Source: Oscillospiraceae bacterium HV4-5-C5C (GTDB lineage: Bacteria > Bacillota > Clostridia > Saccharofermentanales > Fastidiosipilaceae). From it: DNA of 64,000 nucleotides. The position numbers were made by a program, and so were the translations under genes. Shown in pieces: positions 41,721 through 49,609 of the stretch (within the stretch, counting starts at the first letter, position 1; each line of letters begins with the position of its first letter). A model generated the notes under the pieces. The model saw only the letters and a list, made by a program, of their open reading frames with translations. It was not told the origin of the DNA and did no database searches. The stretch lies in contig JAAVLZ010000016.1 of NCBI GenBank assembly GCA_012034405.1, forward strand, positions 1 through 64,000. The letters run 5' to 3'.

Positions 41721-43217
41721 TCAGTCTTTCAGTGCGCGTTTTTTAAGCCGCTGAAGTAAAACAGCTACCAGAATTGCCGCCCCGCCTAAGATCAAGCTGC
41801 CCGCTGCCGTGGCTTGACCGGTCCTGGGAACGGTGTTGCCGGCCTGGTTTTTGGCGGTCGTTGATTCAGGCTCGGTAAGGGCGGTGCTGCTTGGGGCTGA
41901 GCTGCCCTCAGTCTCAACCGGCGCCGGCAGCAGCTGGCTGGTTTCAGAAGCAGCTTCTGTTGAAGTCAGCATCGGGTCGGTGGAAGTGACAGAATTTTGT
42001 TCTGCAGTCGTCTGACTTGTATCGTTGGTCTCAGTACGGCCTGTAGACTCAGTTCCATTTGTGGCCTCAGTTCCGTCCGTAGCCTCGGTACCGTCTGTGG
42101 TCTCGGTACCGTCTGTGGTCTCGGTACCGTCTGTCGCCTCGGTACCGTCTGTCGCCTCGGTACCGTCTGTGGCCTCAGTGCCGTCTGTGGCCTCAGTGCC
42201 GTCCGTTCCCTCGGCACCGGCTGTGCCCTCAGTGCCGTCAGTCCCTTCGGTACCGTTCGTTTCGCCCACCTGAAGGGTAAACACTGCAGTCTCATAGGTA
42301 TCAGCATGGACCGTCAGGGTATATGTCCCGTTTTGATGAAACAGGCGGCTGAAAACAGTCACCTGATTGCTGACCGGATCTGTTTTATAATCGGTCAGGT
42401 TAACCAGTTCGGTGCTGCTGCCGTCAGGCTTGCTTAAGTACAGCGATAGATAATTGACTCGCAACTGATAACCATAATCGTCAGCAGCCCCCGTGAATAC
42501 AAAATCCTCCGGGTCGGTCATGGTGCTTTGACTGCTGTTGAATTGCTTTTTCTGCACCTCAATGAACAGTTCTCCCGTTACGCTGCCATCTGATACCGTA
42601 ATAGCCTGGCGGCCCAGGGTGTTCAGCACGGTTCCATCCGGTGGCGTAACGGTCAAGCCAAAGCTGTCAAAGTCTCTATACACAACAATTTCACTGCTAT
42701 TGTCCGCGTAACTCAGGCTGGCCGCTAAGACCATATAACTTAATTGGTCACCAATTGTATACGTTTGTCGGAACGGTACCACCGCAGTGGGCGAGCTGAT
42801 CACATCAATATCTACCAAAGTCTGACTGTCGGCAGGATTCTCCGCCGCTTGGCTGCTCAGGCTGAAATCTTGATAGCCAGCTGCCCTGAACCAAAGGGTA
42901 AAAGGACCTTCACCGCTGAAATGACTTCCCCAGACCGTGATTTTGTTGTCGTCCAGCGCGCTCTGTCTATAATCGGTTCCACGGACCAAGTCACGTGTAC
43001 CGGTTGAATCCTCCAAGGTGATGGTAAAATCAGCCAAGGCTAATTGATAATAGCTGTCACCCGCGTCAGCGTAAACCACCAGGTCGGTGTCAGCGGTCAG
43101 TGTCTGCTGACTGCTAGTAAATTGCTTCAGTTCATCCGCCCTGATCGGCCTCAGCAACAGGGTGACAGCCAGCGTCAACAAACACAGGCCCAGCACCTTC
43201 ATGTTCTTACTCTTCAT
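41721..43217 (-). CDS. Cell-wall-anchored surface protein with HID-like domains
   Basis: A 498-residue secreted protein. Signal peptide about 1-27; two domains of about 75 residues (about 40-120 and 230-318) ending in G-x-Y/F-T-L-x-x-x-A-x-x-Y resemble the Shr-like hemoglobin/heme-interacting domain (PF07550); between them an Ig-like domain with Y-T-I-G-D-Q-L. Then comes a Thr/Glu/Asp/Gly repeat tract (about 320-395), a Ser/Thr stalk and a sorting signal V-P-R-T-G (463-467) plus hydrophobic tail and R-L-K-K-R. V-P-R-T-G is a variant of LPXTG. ATG 43217 follows GGAGGG. An iron-box-like operator sits in its promoter, supporting a role in iron or heme capture. Confidence 0.82.
   Translation of the reverse strand: MKSKNMKVLGLCLLTLAVTLLLRPIRADELKQFTSSQQTLTADTDLVVYADAGDSYYQLALADFTITLEDSTGTRDLVRGTDYRQSALDDNKITVWGSHFSGEGPFTLWFRAAGYQDFSLSSQAAENPADSQTLVDIDVISSPTAVVPFRQTYTIGDQLSYMVLAASLSYADNSSEIVVYRDFDSFGLTVTPPDGTVLNTLGRQAITVSDGSVTGELFIEVQKKQFNSSQSTMTDPEDFVFTGAADDYGYQLRVNYLSLYLSKPDGSSTELVNLTDYKTDPVSNQVTVFSRLFHQNGTYTLTVHADTYETAVFTLQVGETNGTEGTDGTEGTAGAEGTDGTEATDGTEATDGTEATDGTEATDGTETTDGTETTDGTEATDGTEATNGTESTGRTETNDTSQTTAEQNSVTSTDPMLTSTEAASETSQLLPAPVETEGSSAPSSTALTEPESTTAKNQAGNTVPRTGQATAAGSLILGGAAILVAVLLQRLKKRALKD
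42032..42260 (-). repeat. 18-base tandem repeats encoding T-D-G-T-E-A
   Basis: About a dozen copies of an 18-base unit, with substitutions, encode T-D-G-T-E-A/T/G hexapeptides in the stalk of the surface protein. Copies in the middle are almost identical in DNA (GTCTGTGGCCTCGGTACC type), those at the edges more diverged, which suggests recent expansion or contraction by slippage. Confidence 0.9.
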
Positions 43218-43241
43218 ATACCCTCCAGTTATTGTTACTTT

Positions 43242-43259
43242 AGTTAGCCTTTGCTAACT
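43242..43259 (-). promoter_or_regulatory. DtxR/IdeR-like operator of the surface-protein gene
   Basis: A perfect inverted repeat AGTTAGC-N4-GCTAACT lies just downstream of the predicted transcription start, where repressor binding would block RNA polymerase. GTTAG/CTAAC half-sites are those of DtxR/IdeR/MntR-type metalloregulators (consensus TTAGGTTAGSCTAACCTAA). The spacing between half-sites differs from the consensus, so the regulator is a guess. Confidence 0.5.
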
Positions 43260-43269
43260 TTTGTTCGTT

Positions 43270-43299
43270 AGTATAGGATAACTAGTGAATATCTGTCAA
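43270..43299 (-). promoter_or_regulatory. Promoter of the surface-protein gene
   Basis: On the minus strand a perfect TTGACA (43294-43299) and TATACT (43270-43275) stand 18 bases apart. The predicted start (near 43263) precedes the inverted repeat at 43242-43259 and the gene start at 43217. Confidence 0.75.
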
Positions 43300-44126
43300 C
43301 GGCTAAATGGGAGCTGTAGTAACGATGGATCGCTAAGCTAATCCGGGATCATCCAGGTCTGACCGGTGCGCAACCGAATGGGCTCCAGCTGGTCCAGTAA
43401 ATACAGGCAGGCAGAAAACTGAAACCAGGTCAAACTTCGGTCATTTCATGAAACGATTTGTAATTGTGCTGTTATTATTCACATTTTTCATCGTGTAACT
43501 TTGATCAGGGTTCTTTTTACTTATCAACTGTGGTCGCCTATTATGTTTTGAAAACCGTGAAAAAGAAACCAAAAGATTTTATTCATGATGGAATCGCAAT
43601 CCTGTCGACTTCATTTAAGCAAATTGCTTCTTCAGTTCTTTCATCTGTAGAGGGAAGGCAGCACATGAATGCTTAGCTAAGCCTTGCCTGTCTTTGTGTA
43701 TTCATGATTCCATCAGTTCAAAAATAATGATAGACAAACCTGGAGCACCCGATAGTTCTGGCAATTGATATTTTTTGTTCTTGATTCGGATATATTCTAA
43801 ATGATCCGGCTTTGTGTTGCAGCACACGGTTTCAACCCACTTCTTTTTTGGGGTTTATATATTCTCATATTTGCTCTTCTGGTTTTCCGCTCTTATTGGT
43901 TTCGAAGTAGCTTGGATTTCATAGAAGACCGCTCCAGAGACATTATTTAAGAGACGTTAGCTAAGCTCAGGATGTTTATTGAACAGGAATACAGCAGCTA
44001 CCCCTTTGGGTGCTCTGACAACTGTCGGTTTCTGAACCTGGCCAAAGCTATGCCTGAACCGAAGCTGATTCATCTACACGACTTAAGTCGCGAGTATTCC
44101 CGACTGTTTGATCAAACCGGATTCAT
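43300..44126. other. AT-rich intergenic stretch, no supported gene
   Basis: More than 800 bases without a convincing gene. The core (about 43460-43960) is AT-richer than both sides. On the minus strand two short open stretches (about 43702-43854, reading K-K-K-W-V-E-T-V-C-C-N and E-L-S-G-A-P-G-L-S, and one just upstream in another frame) could be pieces of a decayed gene. A palindrome GCTTAGCTAAGC at 43669-43680 sits between CATGAAT and ATTCATG arms. An open frame from ATG 43972 on the plus strand has no ribosome-binding site and runs into malQ in antisense. Confidence 0.5.
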
Positions 44127-45638
44127 TCAGGTGCATCGATCAAACGTTTCATTCAGGTGGCGGATAAATGCACCGTCAATTCCTTCTTTAGCAGCCGGAC
44201 TCAGTCTGAAGCGCCAGACTTTTTCAGGATGCAGCGGATCATTGACGCGGGTATCGGCCCCGAAGCCGCAAAGGTCCTGTACGGAAACACAAACCAGGTC
44301 AGCGGCTGACTGCCACAGGCTGCGCAGGCAACTGCGGACAAAAGAGCTTTGCGGCCCGCCGCCGCCCCAGTCCCAGCCTTCAGGAAAGCCAACATAATTT
44401 AATGCATACTGCCGGCGGGCCTCATCCGCTTCCCAGATCCAGCCCAACAAGGTGTTGCTGTCTGCCGTAGAACTGCAGGCACAGACAGAGCCAGCGCACT
44501 GATGCGGCAGCTGTCCGCTGGCCGGGCCATCGTTGAAGCCTGACTGCAGCAATCTCAGGCCGTAGCAAGGCCAGGTAGCCTGGCCGGTGGGCAGACCGGC
44601 AGCTCCCGGAGCAATGCCGTCATCATCTCCGATCAGCTGCAGTGGGCCGGACAACGATTGCTCCACAGCCGCAAACAGTCGGTTTCCGGGGCCATCCTGC
44701 CACCAGCCTTCACCAGGATCGTCAGCACCATAAGGGATAGCCAGACAACGATACACATCCCGGAACTGGTTCAGCCGCAGCACCCTATAACGGGAACTGG
44801 CAAAGCCGATCCGTTCTTTCCAAAATGGAAAGCCTCTCCGTTCTTCTTCTTCCCAATTGTACAGAGTGGTTCCGCGCCGTTGCTGATGTGCCGGCAGCTG
44901 ACCCGGAGTGCTGCGGATCGCTTGAGGAGAGCCATCCGCATTCAGTTGGAAGCGTTCGGGGTGAGCCCAGACATCAGCGGAGTTATAGGCAGGATATAGA
45001 GGCAGATCACCAATCAGCTCTACGCCGCGGTTGGCGGCATAAGCAGACAGATCCCCCCATTGGCGGGCAAAGGCCCATTGGCCAAAGCAGATATAATCAA
45101 AAAATCCCCGGTTTTGCTCAATATAAGCCTCTACGGCCACGGGATCATGCCGTTTCAGTCGCTCATCATCCCATTCCCACCAAGGTTGTCCGTCAAAGTC
45201 TCTATAAAGCAGACTGAAGGCCGCATAATCCTTCAGCCAAGGCTCCGCTTGGGTAAACTGGCGAACCTGGTCCAATTGTTGCGTCTGCAGGCGGCTGAAA
45301 GCCAGTCCTAACAACCGGTCACTATTCGGTATAACAAACTGATAGTCAATCAGATATGGATCTTCATAATAACGGAAAGCAGCCAGTTCCTCCCGCTCCA
45401 GCAAGCCCCAGGTTTCCAGCGCACGGGGATCAATAAACCACCCACAGCCGGCGTAGCAGGAACGCGGTCGGTAAGGGGAGCGATCTTCCGGCTGCAGTAA
45501 GGGCAGCAGTTGCCAGTAACGCACTTTGGCATCTGACAGAAGATCTATAAACTCCCGGGCTTCCTGCCCCATAACACCTATACCAAAGGGACCAGGTAAT
45601 GATCCCAGATGCATCCAGACCGCACTTGAGCGCTTCAT
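44127..45638 (-). CDS. MalQ-like (GH77) protein lacking catalytic residues
   Basis: Full-length homologue (503 residues) of 4-alpha-glucanotransferase, recognised by S-L-P-G-P-F-G-I-G, Y-W-Q-L-L-P-L, G-D-L-P-L-Y-P-A-Y-N-S-A-D-V-W and a C-terminal V-Q-D-L-C-G-F-G. GH77 enzymes use Asp in R-I-D-H-F as nucleophile, Glu in A-E-D-L-G as acid/base, and T-H-D-N-D. Here these read R-L-N-Q-F (Asn290, codon 44769-44771), G-D-D-D-G and T-A-D-S-N; the W-G-N-P-L-Y-N-W block is R-G-T-T-L-Y-N-W. It should not be an active transglycosylase and may be a carbohydrate-binding pseudoenzyme or a decaying gene with an intact frame. ATG 45638 follows GGAGGG. Confidence 0.85.
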   Translation of the reverse strand: MKRSSAVWMHLGSLPGPFGIGVMGQEAREFIDLLSDAKVRYWQLLPLLQPEDRSPYRPRSCYAGCGWFIDPRALETWGLLEREELAAFRYYEDPYLIDYQFVIPNSDRLLGLAFSRLQTQQLDQVRQFTQAEPWLKDYAAFSLLYRDFDGQPWWEWDDERLKRHDPVAVEAYIEQNRGFFDYICFGQWAFARQWGDLSAYAANRGVELIGDLPLYPAYNSADVWAHPERFQLNADGSPQAIRSTPGQLPAHQQRRGTTLYNWEEEERRGFPFWKERIGFASSRYRVLRLNQFRDVYRCLAIPYGADDPGEGWWQDGPGNRLFAAVEQSLSGPLQLIGDDDGIAPGAAGLPTGQATWPCYGLRLLQSGFNDGPASGQLPHQCAGSVCACSSTADSNTLLGWIWEADEARRQYALNYVGFPEGWDWGGGGPQSSFVRSCLRSLWQSAADLVCVSVQDLCGFGADTRVNDPLHPEKVWRFRLSPAAKEGIDGAFIRHLNETFDRCT

Positions 45639-45686
45639 GCTTCCCTCCCTGCCGGCCCGCGGTTTTTGTCCCACAGCCGGTCTGAA

Positions 45687-46625
45687 CTATTCCTTGATGA
45701 TGGTGTCTTCACGCTCCTTGGGATAGCGCTTTTCCAACAAGCTGAACAGATAAGACAGCACCGTACCAACTATCAGTAAAACAACGGCAAAAATCAGAGC
45801 TCCAGTCAGACTCAGGCCGCTCTGACTCAATTTTGAACCACTGAACGCCGGCACAATAATGGTAGGAAATAAAGCCAGCGATGAGCCAATCACCAACCCG
45901 ACAATCCCGTGGTATAACACGGCATAGTAACGGTCAAACAGCCAGCTAACCAGCTTGGCAAAGAGCAGGACACAGAGGATCACGCCCAGCAACAACGGAA
46001 GGATCACGCCCAGCTGCATGGCGCTGATCGCATCCGTCATCTTTTTATACAGGCCAAAATACATCAGGAAATTGGACGGGGAAAGGCCGGGCACCACAAA
46101 GCCCAAACCCACCAGCGCTCCGGATAAAACCCAGATCGGTGTATTAGGAGTTACTTCGGTCAGGGTTTTATCACCGATCAGCATCAGAACAAATACCAGA
46201 ACCGCCATTACAACCATTACCCCGTATGCTAAAGGGCCCCTGCCCTTTTTACCGGCTTCTTTATATAGCGAAGGCAAGGTTCCTGCGACAAAACCGACAA
46301 ACAAACAAACAAACTGGGCTTCAAAGCGCCCGAAAGCTGCGGACACCGCCCCTGAAAACAGCAGGATGCCCAATAATCCGCCAATCCCGACCGGGATAAA
46401 AAAAGCCAGGTTTTTGAAGAAATTTTTTCTTAAGTTGCCCAAAAAGCGGATCAGGGGATCGTAGATGCCAAAGATGACCATCAGTACACCACCGGATAAG
46501 CCCGGCAAGATTGCGCCAATACCGATGAGCAGGCCTTTCATGACGCGGGTCAGCCAGGAGAGGATGGGGGGAAAGGGAGGATCCGACTCAGGCTGTTTCT
46601 TGACAGATGTCTGTATCTGACTCAT
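45687..46625 (-). CDS. DUF368-family membrane protein (PopT-type)
   Basis: A 312-residue integral membrane protein with about eight to nine hydrophobic segments. Two inverted copies of a Gly/Pro-Ser motif are visible, A-I-L-P-G-L-S-G-G near 40 and V-V-P-G-L-S-P-S near 180, typical of DUF368. Family members have been shown to recycle undecaprenyl phosphate across the membrane in other bacteria; that role is assigned here by family only. The ATG is 46625. It lies between the MalQ-like and SGNH genes on the same strand. Confidence 0.88.
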   Translation of the reverse strand: MSQIQTSVKKQPESDPPFPPILSWLTRVMKGLLIGIGAILPGLSGGVLMVIFGIYDPLIRFLGNLRKNFFKNLAFFIPVGIGGLLGILLFSGAVSAAFGRFEAQFVCLFVGFVAGTLPSLYKEAGKKGRGPLAYGVMVVMAVLVFVLMLIGDKTLTEVTPNTPIWVLSGALVGLGFVVPGLSPSNFLMYFGLYKKMTDAISAMQLGVILPLLLGVILCVLLFAKLVSWLFDRYYAVLYHGIVGLVIGSSLALFPTIIVPAFSGSKLSQSGLSLTGALIFAVVLLIVGTVLSYLFSLLEKRYPKEREDTIIKE

Positions 46626-46657
46626 ATATTGTTCTTACCTTTCAGTTATAAAATGAG

Positions 46658-47422
46658 CTATCTGGACAAGCCGGTTGCTTGCCAAAACGGTCCGGCGGCA
46701 GAAGACTGCCAGAAATCCCTGATGCAGCGGGCAATTAATTCATACCCGGCTAAGGAAGGATGGATGCCGTCTGCACAGATTAAAGCATGAAAATCGTTCC
46801 GCGTCAAAAATGCCTGCCGCACTTCAACCAGAGGGCAAGCCAGCTGATCCGCCAGTTGCTGGACCAGCCAAGAATAATGCTCCTGAAATCGTGAAATCCG
46901 ATTGGCATCGCCCAAGAAGGTCAGCAGGTGGCCAGGATCCAATTGCTTTTGCTTACATAAGTAATTAAGATAACGTGGCCCATCTACCGGCGGTAATGTC
47001 ATCATCAGCGGCACCATGCCCTGATCCCGGATTCGCTGGATCAGTTTAGTCAGATTATCCGTAAACCGTTCTGGCAGCACATGAGGCTGATGGGCTCCGG
47101 CAGGGTCAGACGCTACTAACCGCCAGTTAAAATCACAGTCATTCCCCCCATACTCCAGCAGCACGGCATCACCGCGGTGGTCTGAGCTCAAAAAATGCTG
47201 CATGGTTTTCAGGGCGTGCTCCGTAGTGGAACCAATCTGACCATGATTTTGAAATCGGATCAGCCCAGGTATGGCCGCGGACGACAGGGGGGCCGGCTGT
47301 AAAACTTGATACTGGTTTTCTGTGTCATTCCAGATCAGTTGCTTTATGACCGAGTCACCCCAAAGGTGGACAGTCAGTGGCTGGTGGCGAGCAGTCTCGG
47401 CGATCATCTTACGGGTGGCCAA
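46658..47422 (-). CDS. SGNH hydrolase-type esterase
   Basis: A 254-residue SGNH-fold protein: L-W-G-D-S-V (nucleophile Ser), N-H-G-Q-I-G (block II Gly), E-Y-G-G-N-D-C-D-F (Asn) and A-D-G-I-H-P-S (Asp-His). TTG 47422 follows directly behind the stop of the NYN gene and has GGGGGAG nine bases upstream; an in-frame ATG at 47407 is the alternative. Intracellular esterase or lipase-like; substrate unknown. Confidence 0.8.
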   Translation of the reverse strand: MATRKMIAETARHQPLTVHLWGDSVIKQLIWNDTENQYQVLQPAPLSSAAIPGLIRFQNHGQIGSTTEHALKTMQHFLSSDHRGDAVLLEYGGNDCDFNWRLVASDPAGAHQPHVLPERFTDNLTKLIQRIRDQGMVPLMMTLPPVDGPRYLNYLCKQKQLDPGHLLTFLGDANRISRFQEHYSWLVQQLADQLACPLVEVRQAFLTRNDFHALICADGIHPSLAGYELIARCIRDFWQSSAAGPFWQATGLSR

Positions 47423-48265
47423 TCAAGCCTGCTCCCCCACCGGGGCCTGCCTGCCATTGAGCCGGATATAGATATGTTTGACATTATTTTGTCCCGTGGC
47501 TCTTTCATCGATTTCAATGCCATCAATATCCCGAATGAGCGGGGTCAATTTAGAGTAGCCGTAGTTTCTGGGATCAAATGAAGGCCTGACCCGCAAAATC
47601 AAATTACCGACATCCCCTAAAAATGCCCAGCCCTGTTCGTCTGCCAGATCCATAATGCAGTTATAAATCAGATTTTTGACATCTTCATCCACTTTGTGAA
47701 TGGTACGCACTGCCGGTCTGGACATAGGAATCGTGTGTAAGCCAGTGTGCCAGTTTCCAGCCTCAGCCGGATCAGCCGGCGCACCCACCTCATCCAAACC
47801 GATTTCGCTGCTGTCTTCGCCATCATTCAGAATTTCTATGTAAATAAACTTATCACAGGCGGCAATAAAAGCGTTAGGGGTTTTTTGTTCACCAATGCCA
47901 TAGACCACCTTGCCGGCTTCTCTTAAGCGGGTAGCCAGACGGGTAAAATCACTGTCACTTGAAACCAGGCAAAAGCCATCCACCCGCTCCGCATATAGAA
48001 TGTCCATCGCGTCAATGATCAGAGCTGAGTCAGTCGCGTTTTTACCATAAGTATAGCCGAACTGCTGAACGGGCGTTATGGCGTAATCCAGCAATAGCGG
48101 TTTCCACCCACTCAGATTGGGGCGGGTCCAATCGCCATAAATCCGCTTAATCGTCGGCGTGCCCAGTAACGCTACTTCCTGCATCAAGCCTTTAATATAA
48201 TGGTATGATATATTATCTGCGTCAATCAAGACGGCCAGCCGCACATTATGATTTTCTTCCTGCAT
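47423..48265 (-). CDS. NYN-domain ribonuclease with OST-HTH/LOTUS domain
   Basis: A 280-residue protein. The NYN (PIN-like) nuclease domain at 1-150 shows the acidic residues in L-I-D-A-D-N, G-D-W, D-S-A-L-I-I-D and S-S-D-S-D-F-T-R-L. The C-terminal part (about 200-265) has F-L-G-D-V-G-N-L and Y-G-Y-S-K-L, typical of the OST-HTH (LOTUS) RNA-binding domain. ATG 48265 follows GGGGAG at seven bases. Members are thought to cut RNA; targets here are unknown. It is in a row with the YigZ gene (18 bases apart) and the SGNH gene. Confidence 0.87.
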   Translation of the reverse strand: MQEENHNVRLAVLIDADNISYHYIKGLMQEVALLGTPTIKRIYGDWTRPNLSGWKPLLLDYAITPVQQFGYTYGKNATDSALIIDAMDILYAERVDGFCLVSSDSDFTRLATRLREAGKVVYGIGEQKTPNAFIAACDKFIYIEILNDGEDSSEIGLDEVGAPADPAEAGNWHTGLHTIPMSRPAVRTIHKVDEDVKNLIYNCIMDLADEQGWAFLGDVGNLILRVRPSFDPRNYGYSKLTPLIRDIDGIEIDERATGQNNVKHIYIRLNGRQAPVGEQA

Positions 48266-48283
48266 TGAGCATCTCCCCATCTG

Positions 48284-48958
48284 TCAATTATCTTGCCCGC
48301 CAGTTGAATCCAATTCAAACGGCCGGTAGCACAAATCAGAAAAGCTGGGTCTGATCTGGCCCTGACTGCTGTCTTGGACGCAAGTTTCAAAAGCTGACCG
48401 CTGCCCTGCCGGGATAAAGCCGCGGAGGCTGACCTCGGCGCTAAACTGCGGTTCATCCGGCCGCCAGCCATGCTGAATCAGTGTTCTGTTCAGTCGCTCA
48501 TATAAGGCGTAGGGCAACTCCATCCTGTATTCATAGCCCTCAGTCATGCGGCTGATGCCAGCCGCCGCCAGCGCCATCCGGCTGGCATCGGTATAGGCCC
48601 TCACCAATCCGCCGGTCCCCAGCAGGATTCCGCCAAAGTAGCGAGTGACAACCACGACACTCTGCCAAAGGCCAGCTCCGGTCAGGACACTTAAAACCGG
48701 CTGCCCGGCTGTACCGTGTGGTTCACCATCATCCGAAAAGCGCTGCAGCTGCTGCGGTTGATGAATGCGCCAAGCATATACCTGATGCCTGGCGTCCGGA
48801 TAACGGGCCCGCTGTTGCGCCAATACAGCGCCAGCCTGGGCTTCATCTGTGACCGGCGCAGCCAGCCCAATGAAAACCGATCGTTTGACCTCAAGCCGGC
48901 TTTCACCGGGGTGACGGATCATGAGATAGGAAGTCTGAGTTTGACTGTCATTTGCCAT
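48284..48958 (-). CDS. YigZ/IMPACT-family protein
   Basis: A 224-residue YigZ/YvyE-type protein. The N-terminal UPF0029 domain carries the signature D-D-G-E-P-H-G-T-A-G-Q-P followed by V-V-V-T-R-Y-F-G-G-I-L-L-G-T-G-G-L-V-R-A-Y, and a C-terminal DUF1949-like ferredoxin fold follows. ATG 48958 is used; a TTG lies two codons upstream. The cellular role of bacterial members is not settled; the eukaryotic homologue IMPACT regulates Gcn2. Confidence 0.92.
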   Translation of the reverse strand: MANDSQTQTSYLMIRHPGESRLEVKRSVFIGLAAPVTDEAQAGAVLAQQRARYPDARHQVYAWRIHQPQQLQRFSDDGEPHGTAGQPVLSVLTGAGLWQSVVVVTRYFGGILLGTGGLVRAYTDASRMALAAAGISRMTEGYEYRMELPYALYERLNRTLIQHGWRPDEPQFSAEVSLRGFIPAGQRSAFETCVQDSSQGQIRPSFSDLCYRPFELDSTGGQDN

Positions 48959-49012
48959 AATCAAGTCACGAAGCGCCCATAAATGGTCAGGCCTGGTCCT
49001 GGCGGAAGTTGT

Positions 49013-49435
49013 TCAGTCATCCGCCTTCTGCTCCCGGTAGCGCTGATAAGCCAGCATCAGAACAGATTTGTCCTGGGAATAGGTAATCTGTTTCAGCGCT
49101 TGCTCCATAGAAGCAAAGCCGGCGCTCAACAGACTGGCATCCAGTTTCGGCGTCAGCTGAGCTGTGGCACAGGTCATAGCATACCAGGTAATCTCATTCC
49201 TCACCGGGCGCATCCGAGTTATAGAATAAAACTCATAATTTGAGTTACCCGCCAGACCCAGAATACTTGTATTCAGGCCCAGCCGGCTTTCAATAAACTC
49301 CAGTATGGTCTGTTCCGGATCATGATTACGCGGGATGCGGGTCTGGGGCAGGATCCACTCGTGCTTTTCATTTTCCATGATGAGAACTCGGTTATTAAAA
49401 AACACGATCCCGCCTGAGCAAGGTCTGGTCAGCAT
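49013..49435 (-). CDS. Nudix-like protein with degenerate Nudix box
   Basis: A 140-residue protein with a Nudix-type beta start (C-S-G-G-I-V-F-F-N-N-R-V-L-I-M) and W-I-L-P-Q-T, where active Nudix proteins have W-x-L-P-K-G. The helix that should carry R-E-x-x-E-E reads T-I-L-E-F-I-E-S-R-L-G-L, so the metal-binding set is mostly lost. ATG 49435 follows GGGAG. Divergent from the ABC transporter gene. Probably a non-hydrolytic or altered family member. Confidence 0.65.
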   Translation of the reverse strand: MLTRPCSGGIVFFNNRVLIMENEKHEWILPQTRIPRNHDPEQTILEFIESRLGLNTSILGLAGNSNYEFYSITRMRPVRNEITWYAMTCATAQLTPKLDASLLSAGFASMEQALKQITYSQDKSVLMLAYQRYREQKADD

Positions 49436-49609
49436 TACATCACTCCCTTTGCGTCAAATAGCTTCTGATTTATTTTAGCATACCCTGCCTGGTCTCTGGG
49501 CGGTAAATTGCCTGGCCTGAGCCGAAAAAGAAGGATAGAATAGAATAACTGACGGCAGGCGGTCTTTTTGATCCGCCACCGCTGGTCTAGTATCCTTAAG
49601 GAGAGAATT

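Noticed and set aside
42032-42260. CRISPR-like array
   Set aside because: Units are head-to-tail without spacers and lie in frame in a coding stalk; no cas genes are nearby.
42025-42437. Plus-strand open frames rich in V-S-V-P-S and C-G-L over the repeat tract
   Set aside because: Any frame of an 18-base repeat without stops stays open; the minus strand has the signal peptide, domains and sorting signal.
43972-44397. Plus-strand frame of 141 codons upstream of and into the MalQ-like gene
   Set aside because: No ribosome-binding site, and more than half of it is antisense to the MalQ-like gene; the first 50 codons look somewhat protein-like but match nothing recognised.
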